From: Gordonia sp. UBA5067
Lineage (GTDB): Bacteria; Actinomycetota; Actinomycetes; Mycobacteriales; Mycobacteriaceae
NCBI RefSeq assembly: GCF_002414845.1
Contig: NZ_DIAX01000022.1
Coordinates: 30,243 to 44,031, forward strand
Length of the DNA: 13,789 bases
Reading direction: 5' to 3'
The number at the start of each line of letters is the position of its first letter. The first letter of the stretch is position 1. This document shows positions 8,679-13,789 of the stretch, one piece after another. Below the pieces are notes generated by a model that saw nothing but the letters and a program-made list of their open reading frames with translations, had not been told where the DNA came from and did no database searches. The position numbers and the translations under genes are program-made.

Positions 8679-9685
8679 AGCTGGCTGTCATCCCCGGTGA
8701 CGGGATCGGTCCCGAGGTCGTCGCCCAGGCACTGCGGGTGTTGGCGAAGGTCGACCCCGATTTGACCACCACCGAGTACGACTTCGGCGCGCGCCGCTAC
8801 CACGCGACTGGTGAGCTGCTCACCGATGCGGATGTGGCCTCCTTGCGCGAGCACGACGCGATCCTGCTGGGCGCCATCGGCGATCCGAGTGTCCCCTCGG
8901 GCGTGCTGGAACGGGGTTTCTTGCTGAAGCTGCGCTTCGTGATGGACCATCACGTCAATTTGCGTCCGTCGATTTTGCTCGACGGGGTGTCATCGCCGCT
9001 GGCGGGCGATCCGAAGATCGACTTCGTTGTCGTGCGCGAGGGCACCGAGGGGCCGTACACCGGCAACGGGGGCGCGATCCGGGTGGGCACGCCGCACGAG
9101 GTGGCCACCGAGGTGAGCGTCAACACGCGCTACGGCATCGAGCGGGTGGTGCGCGACGCTTTTGCGCGCGCCCAGGCGCGGAGCAAGCGGCTGACGCTGG
9201 TGCACAAGACCAATGTGCTGACGTTTGCCGGCTCGATGTGGCAACGCACCGTTGACGAGGTCGGTCGGGAATTCCCCGATGTCGCCACTGACTACTGCCA
9301 CGTCGACGCGGCCACGATCTACCTGGTGACCGATCCTGGCCGGTTTGATGTCGTCGTCACCGACAACCTCTTCGGTGACATCATCACCGACATCGCGGCA
9401 GCGGTATCGGGTGGCATCGGCCTGGCCGCATCGGGAAATATCGATGCCACCGGCACGAATCCCTCGATGTTCGAGCCGGTGCACGGCAGCGCGCCCGACA
9501 TCGCGGGACAGGGGAAGGCCGATCCGACCGCGGCCATCCTGTCGGCGGCCCTGCTGCTGCGCCACCTCGGCCGTACCGAGGATGCCGAGCGCGTCGAGAA
9601 GGCGGTGGCCGCCGACGTCGCCGAGCGCGGTGACGGTCCGCTCAGCACCGTCGCAACCGGGGATCGGATCCTCGCGCGCGTTTAG
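8675..9685 (+). CDS. leuB: 3-isopropylmalate dehydrogenase
   Basis: NAD+-dependent oxidative decarboxylation of 3-isopropylmalate to 2-oxoisocaproate, the third leucine-specific step. 336 aa, the short actinobacterial form. It begins [16 protein letters not shown]. Substrate residues include R87, R97 and R121, the catalytic Y128 (EGTEGPYTG) and K178 (LVHKTNVL), and the Mg2+ ligands D211, D235 and D239 with the same 24- and 4-residue spacing as in Thermus LeuB. The signature [21 protein letters not shown] (229-249) and the NAD loop [17 protein letters not shown] (270-286) are intact. LeuB, and not the related isocitrate or tartrate enzymes, is favoured by these motifs and the ilv/serA context. 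The ATG lies within the serA stop (ATGA), so it depends on translational coupling; no separate strong ribosome binding site is evident. Confidence 0.97.
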   Translation: MKLAVIPGDGIGPEVVAQALRVLAKVDPDLTTTEYDFGARRYHATGELLTDADVASLREHDAILLGAIGDPSVPSGVLERGFLLKLRFVMDHHVNLRPSILLDGVSSPLAGDPKIDFVVVREGTEGPYTGNGGAIRVGTPHEVATEVSVNTRYGIERVVRDAFARAQARSKRLTLVHKTNVLTFAGSMWQRTVDEVGREFPDVATDYCHVDAATIYLVTDPGRFDVVVTDNLFGDIITDIAAAVSGGIGLAASGNIDATGTNPSMFEPVHGSAPDIAGQGKADPTAAILSAALLLRHLGRTEDAERVEKAVAADVAERGDGPLSTVATGDRILARV

Positions 9686-9706
9686 GCCACTGCGGCCCGC
9701 ACAGTT

Positions 9707-9742
9707 TCGTCTATCCCACTTCGATCGGAGTGGGATAGACGA
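9707..9742. terminator. Long hairpin between convergent genes (probable bidirectional terminator)
   Basis: A perfect 14-bp inverted repeat (TCGTCTATCCCACT, 9707-9720, with its complement 9729-9742) and the 8-nt loop TCGATCGG. It starts 21 nt after the leuB stop and ends 11 nt from the end of the AbiEi-like gene. Neither side has a T-run, so it would be a U-less terminator of the kind proposed for mycobacteria. A smaller hairpin AGACC-ATGG-GGTCT (9742-9755) abuts it. Confidence 0.65.
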
Positions 9743-9753
9743 GACCATGGGGT

Positions 9754-10683
9754 CTAGCTGACTCCGTGGCGTGCAAGCCACGGGCGGAGCAACGTAACTA
9801 GTCGTCCACTCCGGAGGGTTGCCCACGTCCAGCGGATCATCACGAAGCCCATGGCTCGCAAGTCGTCCTCACGCCGCTTCTCGCGGATCGTGACATCGGC
9901 GGCATCTTCTCCGGGCCGCGCCAGCCGACCGTACTTGGCGAGCCCGTCGAACTCGCCGAGCAGGTTCTCGCCCCACCCGAAGTCACACCGGTAGAGCTGT
10001 CCGCTGATCCCGGCCGCCGGGCGCTGGACGAGCGGACCGGGGAGGCCGGCGTCGATGATCTGAGCGCGACTCCAGGACTCGCCGACGCTTTCCGATCCCG
10101 GATCGGCGACAGCCAGCGCCCGGCGTGCCGGGCGGACTCCCGGACGGGGACCGTGCAGCGTGCGCGCCATCAGTTCACGGTCGGCGCCGCGGCGAAGCGC
10201 GCCGTCGAAGACGGTCAGCGCTTGCGCGAAGTCGCCCATCGTCGCCACATCGACGGCAGTGCGCTCGATGGTGGTCGCGCACACGCCGCCGATGTCGACC
10301 GTGTCGGCCGCGCAGAGATCGGCCGGATGTACGTGGCGGCCCGATCGGATGCCCCCGCCGCGGTTCTCGCCGGTGGTGACGTGCACGTGTGTCAGCGTGG
10401 GGTGGAGGAGGGGGAGGCCGTGAACGACGGCTGCCGACGTGTGGCTCAGCGGATGTCGTTGGGGCGTCGACGTCGTGGCAACGGCGATCGACCGGAGGCG
10501 GAACAGTTGTTCGGCACCCGCGGGCGTGGCGTAGTGCTCGCTGCCGTCCACATACACGCCCGGGGTCAACCGGAGGAGGTCGCCGGACCGGACGGCAGCG
10601 GCCAGTTCATCGTCGGAGAAGTCGGCGGCGAGTGCGTTTCCCCGGCGAACCAGGCCATACGCATCGAGGGGAAACCGTGTCAT
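9754..10683 (-). CDS. AbiEi-type winged-helix protein with PD-(D/E)xK-like C-terminus
   Basis: 309 aa, function unknown. The N-terminus (about 10-50) resembles the AbiEi antitoxin/transcription regulator winged helix, with the typical AVRSGDLLRLTPGVYV. The middle (about 75-150) carries the SHTSAAVVHGLPLL and TTIERTAVDVAT stretches shared by this actinobacterial family. The C-terminal part (about 195-305) has a restriction-endonuclease-like pattern: E202, D234 in CDFGW, E244 and D246 in GEFDG, K250, then a REKRREDDLRAMGF helix and an IRWTW strand, as in DUF559/Vsr-like proteins. No AbiEii-type nucleotidyltransferase toxin is encoded next to it, so it is not half of a visible toxin-antitoxin pair. 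Family members occur in many copies in Gordonia- and Mycobacterium-type genomes. The ATG at 10683 has no Shine-Dalgarno; leaderless expression is possible. Convergent with leuB, downstream of and codirectional with the MFS gene. Confidence 0.75.
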   Translation of the reverse strand: MTRFPLDAYGLVRRGNALAADFSDDELAAAVRSGDLLRLTPGVYVDGSEHYATPAGAEQLFRLRSIAVATTSTPQRHPLSHTSAAVVHGLPLLHPTLTHVHVTTGENRGGGIRSGRHVHPADLCAADTVDIGGVCATTIERTAVDVATMGDFAQALTVFDGALRRGADRELMARTLHGPRPGVRPARRALAVADPGSESVGESWSRAQIIDAGLPGPLVQRPAAGISGQLYRCDFGWGENLLGEFDGLAKYGRLARPGEDAADVTIREKRREDDLRAMGFVMIRWTWATLRSGRLVTLLRPWLARHGVS

Positions 10684-10768
10684 GTGTGGTTAGACGCTCG
10701 GGTGACTCGGACGGTTCCCGGTGCGATGTCGCCCGGTGGCCGTGCTGCCGATCTCGAGTCGCGCTGAT

Positions 10769-10822
10769 CCCCCTCGATTTCGGCGGTGCAGCCTCGATCG
10801 AGGTGGGATTGCCGAAACGGGG
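10769..10822. repeat. Nested inverted repeat, probable MFS gene terminator
   Basis: Outer arms CCCC and TTTCGGC (10778-10784) face GCCGAAA (10811-10817) and GGGG (10819-10822). Inside sits a perfect 12-bp palindrome CCTCGATCGAGG (10792-10803). It begins 5 nt beyond the stop of the MFS gene when read on the minus strand, which suits a terminator, but there is no T-run. It lies in the 144-nt gap before the AbiEi-like gene and could also be a protein-binding site. Confidence 0.45.
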
Positions 10823-10827
10823 TGGGG

Positions 10828-12015
10828 CTAGCACGGGTCGCGGGGGACCAGGGCAAGGGCAACGATGGGCGGCAGCGCGCACAGTGCGTACGCCCACGCA
10901 TACCCCCAGTCTTCGATCGCGCCGGCAACGAGTGGCACGACGGCCGCGCTGACGACATATTGGCCGGTGTTCTGCACGGCTAGTCCGCGGCCACTCCAGG
11001 CGGGACCCGCGTACTCGGCGATGGCTGTGAACGCCAGGCCGTTGTCGGCGACGACGACGATCGACGCCGCGATCATGACCAGGACAGCGGCGGGGCTGCC
11101 GATCGCGTCGGTGGCGGCCAACGCGATCATGAGCAGTGCGGCCGCCGCCGCGATGACCCGGATCGGGCGCATCCGGGAGCCCCAGGTGTCCGACCAGCGG
11201 CCCGCGGCGATGCGGCCCAGCGCGGCCACGACCTGCGTGGCGGTGACCACTGCCCCGGCCTGCAGGGGCGGCCACTGGCGGGCGATCATCAACCAGGCGG
11301 GCACAAATGTCCACAGCGCCATCTGCGGCACGACCAGCAGCACGCTGACCACGTGTACGCGGGCCAGAAAGGTACTGCGTCGGTACGGGTTCGCGCTGGT
11401 GGTCGCCGCGGTATCCGCGGGTGGCGGGTCGGCGATCCACCGCCACGTTGCGGCCAGGGCCACCGCGGCCACCACGGCGAACACGGCGAAGCCGGCCGGC
11501 GCGCCGAAGCGGTGCGCCAGGACGGGGACCGTCAGTGCGGTAACCCCGACACCGAGGGGCTGGGCCATTTGCCGGATGCCCATTGCCGTACCGCGCTGTT
11601 CGACGGGGAACCAGCCGACCACGATTCGTCCGCTCGCGCCGTTCGTCGACGCGGCCACCGCCCCGCCGAGGACCAATCCCAACCAGAGTGCCCACGCGGC
11701 GGCGCCGGCGACGGCCGCGACGGCGGTCGCCGCCGTCGCCGCCACCGTCAGGGCCAGTGAGAGGAGCAGGATCCGGCGTTCCCCAACGCGATCGAGTGCC
11801 CAGCCCCACAGCACCGTCGTCGCCACCATCCCGACCATCGGCGCCGACGCTAGTATCGCTGCTGCCTGCAGGCTCATCCCGTCGCTGTGCAGCCGTGGGA
11901 TCAAGAAGGCGACTCCGCTGGCCAGGCAGGTCGTCGCCATCGCGGCTAGCAGGGAACTCGCCAGGATCGCCCAGCGCCGGGGTTGGGGGACGGGCTCTGG
12001 CGAGGGCGGTCGCAC
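10828..12015 (-). CDS. Major facilitator superfamily transporter
   Basis: 395 aa with about 12 predicted membrane helices. The first half has the loop 2-3 signature GWALDRVGERR (71-81) and the second half the matching repeat GRIAAGRWSDTWGSR (267-281); a polar linker (about 196-214) joins the halves. A single-component proton-coupled transporter of the plasma membrane; the substrate cannot be told. It occupies the position and opposite orientation of M. tuberculosis Rv2994 between leuB and the FAH gene, so it is part of an old conserved neighbourhood. The GTG at 12015 is chosen over the ATG at 12063 because AAGGAG lies 4 nt before the GTG, whereas the -10 box TACAAT abuts that ATG, which would leave it outside the transcript. 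The protein from GTG still includes all helices. Confidence 0.9.
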   Translation of the reverse strand: MRPPSPEPVPQPRRWAILASSLLAAMATTCLASGVAFLIPRLHSDGMSLQAAAILASAPMVGMVATTVLWGWALDRVGERRILLLSLALTVAATAATAVAAVAGAAAWALWLGLVLGGAVAASTNGASGRIVVGWFPVEQRGTAMGIRQMAQPLGVGVTALTVPVLAHRFGAPAGFAVFAVVAAVALAATWRWIADPPPADTAATTSANPYRRSTFLARVHVVSVLLVVPQMALWTFVPAWLMIARQWPPLQAGAVVTATQVVAALGRIAAGRWSDTWGSRMRPIRVIAAAAALLMIALAATDAIGSPAAVLVMIAASIVVVADNGLAFTAIAEYAGPAWSGRGLAVQNTGQYVVSAAVVPLVAGAIEDWGYAWAYALCALPPIVALALVPRDPC

Positions 12016-12019
12016 GGGG

Positions 12020-12025
12020 CTCCTT
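12020..12025 (-). promoter_or_regulatory. Ribosome binding site that fixes the MFS start
   Basis: AAGGAG on the minus strand, 4 nt upstream of GTG 12015. It is the only good Shine-Dalgarno in the region and argues for the shorter protein. Confidence 0.7.
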
Positions 12026-12063
12026 CGGGGCAGAATCTCATTTAGTGGGAATTGCTGTTCCAT

Positions 12064-12091
12064 ATTGTAGAACCTCAGGGGGTGGTGTCCG
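12064..12091 (-). promoter_or_regulatory. Probable promoter of the MFS gene
   Basis: Minus strand: CGGACA (12086-12091) as -35, a 16-nt spacer, and TACAAT (12064-12069) as a near-consensus -10. Predicted transcription start near 12057, 40-odd nt upstream of GTG 12015. It shares a 112-nt divergent region with the FAH gene promoter. Confidence 0.55.
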
Positions 12092-12114
12092 CCTCGGCGT
12101 CCCGGCACGTGGGA

Positions 12115-12120
12115 TAGGCT
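12115..12120 (+). promoter_or_regulatory. Candidate -10 box of the FAH/hydrolase operon
   Basis: TAGGCT (TANNNT type) ends 7 nt before ATG 12128, placing the transcription start at or next to the ATG. No Shine-Dalgarno is present, so a leaderless mRNA is likely. The -35 region is not recognisable; CACGTG lies at 12106-12111. Confidence 0.5.
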
Positions 12121-12127
12121 GGCGGCC

Positions 12128-12925
12128 ATGCGAATAGGACGAGTGGCCACCCGTGACGGGATGGCATTTGCCGCGATCGACGGTCCAGCGGGCAACGAGA
12201 CGGCCCGCGAAATCGCCGGTGACCCGTTCAGTAGCCAGAAGTTGACCGGGCGTAGCTGGCCGCTGACCGAGGTACGGCTGCAGGCGCCGATCATGGCGCC
12301 GATACTGGGGACCAAAATCGTCTGCGTGGGCAAGAACTATGCGGCGCACGCCGCGGAGATGGGTGGGGAGGCCCCGGCCGAGCCGGTGATCTTCCTTAAA
12401 CCCACCTCGTCCATTATCGGCCCGGAGGCGCCGATCGTGCGCCCGCCGTCGTCATCGCGGGTGGACTATGAAGGTGAATTGGCCGTGGTCATCGGGCGGC
12501 TATGCAAAGACATCGTCGCGGCCGACGCGGCGAAGGTGATTCTGGGCTACACGATTGCCAACGATGTCACCGCGCGAGATCAGCAGAAGGCCGACGGTCA
12601 GTGGACGCGGGCCAAGGGCTACGACACATTCTGTCCACTCGGACCGTGGATCGACACCGATTTCGACCCCGCCGACGTCGAGATCCGCACTGAGCTGACC
12701 GGAGCCGGCGGGCAGGCCGCACTCAAACAGCAGTCGCGGACTTCGCTGATGCTGCACAGTGTCGGGAAGATCGTCGAGTGGGTGTCGACGGTGATGACTC
12801 TGCTGCCCGGCGATGTGATCCTCACCGGCACCCCGGAGGGCGTCGGCCCGATGGCGGCCGGGGAGCGGGTGTCGGTCAGTGTCGAAGGACTGGGCACCCT
12901 GAGCAACCCGGTAGTCGACAAATGA
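12128..12925 (+). CDS. Fumarylacetoacetate hydrolase (FAH) family protein
   Basis: 265 aa, typical of the short bacterial FAH-family enzymes that hydrolyse, decarboxylate or isomerise acylpyruvates and ring-cleavage products with Mg2+/Mn2+. Seen: [13 protein letters not shown] (67-79), [11 protein letters not shown] (89-99), metal ligands E115 and E117 ([12 protein letters not shown]) and D146 (NDVTARDQQ), K163 in [14 protein letters not shown], and TGTPEGVGP (233-241). It corresponds to M. tuberculosis Rv2993c by family and by position after leuB and the MFS gene. The exact substrate cannot be read from sequence; oxaloacetate decarboxylase/acylpyruvase and HpcE-type isomerase activities are both known for such proteins. 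The start follows a TAGGCT -10 box by 7 nt and has no ribosome binding site, suggesting a leaderless transcript. Its TGA overlaps the next gene (ATGA). Confidence 0.93.
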   Translation: MRIGRVATRDGMAFAAIDGPAGNETAREIAGDPFSSQKLTGRSWPLTEVRLQAPIMAPILGTKIVCVGKNYAAHAAEMGGEAPAEPVIFLKPTSSIIGPEAPIVRPPSSSRVDYEGELAVVIGRLCKDIVAADAAKVILGYTIANDVTARDQQKADGQWTRAKGYDTFCPLGPWIDTDFDPADVEIRTELTGAGGQAALKQQSRTSLMLHSVGKIVEWVSTVMTLLPGDVILTGTPEGVGPMAAGERVSVSVEGLGTLSNPVVDK

Positions 12926-13752
12926 GCAGGCACGCAGCGTCGACGCTGGCGGAACTCAACGGCATCACCCTGGCGTACGACGATTCCGGTGGTGCTGGCG
13001 ACCTCGTTGTCATGGTGATGGGCACCGGCAGCCCCGGCCGAGTCTGGAAGGCGAATCAGACGCCGGCGCTCATTGGCGCCGGCTACCGCACCGTCACTTT
13101 CGACAACCGGGGGATCGCGCCGTCTTCGGAGTGTGCGGAAGGCTTCACCCTCGACGACATGGTGGCCGACACGGCCGCCTTGATCGAACATCTCAACGCC
13201 GGTCCCGCCCACGTCATCGGGACTTCGCTCGGCGGCCGCATCACCCAGGAGTTGGCGCTGGCCCGGCCCGAACTGGTGCGCTCGGCGTCGCTGCTAGCGA
13301 CCTACGGACGGCCGACGCCGCTGCTGGCCGCGCATGGGGCAGGTGAGCGTGCGCTCTACGATCAGGGGATCGAACTGCCGTCCGAATTCGCTGCGTCCAT
13401 CACCGCGCATATGAACCTCTCGCCGCACACCTTGGCCGAGGACCGTGCTGCGCGCGACTGGCTCGACATCATCAAGTTCTCACCGCAGACCGTGACACCT
13501 GGTGTCCGTGCTCAGTTTGGGCTGCACGACGGCGAGACCGACCGGCTCGACGCCTACCGTCAGATCACCCGCCCGACGCTGGTCGTCGGGTTTGCCGACG
13601 ACCGCACCCTGCCGGAGTTCCTAGCCCGTGAGGTGGCCGACGCGATTCCAGGCGCCGAGTACGCAGTCGTGCAGAAGGCCGGACACTTCGGATATCTGGA
13701 GCAGCCCGATCGGGTCAACGAACTCCTGCTCGAGTTCCTCGCCCGGCACTGA
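12922..13752 (+). CDS. Alpha/beta hydrolase, BpoC-like
   Basis: 276 aa, single alpha/beta-hydrolase domain, no signal peptide, cytosolic. The oxyanion-hole loop is MGTGSPG (33-39), followed by [10 protein letters not shown] (60-69), the nucleophile S102 in GTSLGG, a catalytic acid at D226 or D227 in [11 protein letters not shown] and the base H255 in [12 protein letters not shown]. The overall pattern ([33 protein letters not shown]) is close to M. tuberculosis Rv0554 (BpoC), annotated as a non-haem bromoperoxidase but structurally a serine hydrolase; halogenation is unlikely to be its real job. The ATG at 12922 overlaps the FAH stop by 4 nt, so the two are coupled and may act on the same carbon-carbon cleavage pathway. 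The frame is open further upstream but lies inside the FAH gene. Complete; it ends 18 nt before adapter sequence. Confidence 0.92.
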   Translation: MSRHAASTLAELNGITLAYDDSGGAGDLVVMVMGTGSPGRVWKANQTPALIGAGYRTVTFDNRGIAPSSECAEGFTLDDMVADTAALIEHLNAGPAHVIGTSLGGRITQELALARPELVRSASLLATYGRPTPLLAAHGAGERALYDQGIELPSEFAASITAHMNLSPHTLAEDRAARDWLDIIKFSPQTVTPGVRAQFGLHDGETDRLDAYRQITRPTLVVGFADDRTLPEFLAREVADAIPGAEYAVVQKAGHFGYLEQPDRVNELLLEFLARH

Positions 13753-13770
13753 AGTTGGACTGATCAGCCC

Positions 13771-13789
13771 CTGTCTCTTATACACATCT
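13771..13789. other. Residual sequencing adapter (Nextera/Tn5 mosaic end)
   Basis: The last 19 bases, CTGTCTCTTATACACATCT, are exactly the Tn5 mosaic-end sequence used in Nextera libraries. AT-rich and unlike the flanking 65-70% GC DNA. It is a library artefact left at a contig end, not a genomic transposon end. Confidence 0.97.

Noticed and set aside
9754..10683. Toxin-antitoxin operon built on the AbiEi-like protein
   Set aside because: The flanking genes are leuB and an MFS transporter; no AbiEii-like or other toxin gene is present on either strand.
10865..12070. 401-codon plus-strand frame and a 400-codon second minus frame over the MFS gene
   Set aside because: Thr/Ala- or Arg/Gly-rich low-complexity translations; only the frame ending at 10828 gives membrane helices and MFS motifs.
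13771..13789. Tn5/IS50 end as evidence of a mobile element
   Set aside because: It is the hyperactive mosaic-end sequence at the extreme end of the window, without transposase or target duplication, so it is an adapter.

Overview
The window is high-GC, gene-dense DNA from an actinobacterium of the order Mycobacteriales (Gordonia/Williamsia/Rhodococcus/Corynebacterium neighbourhood; I cannot fix the genus). The basis is the GC-rich codon use, frequent GTG starts, TANNNT-type -10 boxes close to start codons, and the gene set itself. The order PH-domain protein (Cfp6-like), ilvB, ilvN, ilvC, serA, leuB, an oppositely oriented MFS gene and a FAH-family gene matches, from memory, the M. tuberculosis Rv3004 to Rv2993c segment. 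The placement of ilvD beside ilvBNC is instead like Corynebacterium glutamicum.

Left part (1-2191, minus strand): the N-terminal 81 codons of ilvD (cut by the window edge), a complete Mg2+ transporter gene mgtE, and a small two-TM PH-domain gene 8 nt upstream of mgtE. Centre (2256-6054, plus strand): the branched-chain amino acid operon ilvB-ilvN-ilvC. It is preceded by a promoter, a 15-codon leader peptide rich in Ile/Leu/Val codons and a textbook terminator hairpin, so transcription attenuation is very likely. A strong hairpin terminator follows ilvC. Next comes a convergent secreted trypsin-like serine protease gene (6113-6772, minus). After a 310-bp intergenic region, serA and leuB form a translationally coupled pair (7083-9685, plus).

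Right part: a convergent gene for an AbiEi-type winged-helix plus PD-(D/E)xK-like protein (minus), an MFS transporter gene (minus), and a divergent pair encoding a FAH-family hydrolase and a BpoC-like alpha/beta hydrolase (plus, overlapping by 4 nt). The last 19 bases equal the Nextera transposase mosaic end, so the window ends at an untrimmed contig end and not in genomic sequence.

Functionally, IlvBN (acetohydroxyacid synthase), IlvC and IlvD carry out the shared steps of valine/isoleucine synthesis. LeuB catalyses the third step of the leucine branch and SerA starts serine synthesis. The accessory genes (protease, AbiEi-like, BpoC-like) sit between the conserved biosynthetic blocks. I found no RNA genes, insertion sequences, CRISPR arrays or phage genes. 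No clearly new multi-gene system is evident; the most interesting signal is the apparently leaderless attenuator ahead of ilvB.
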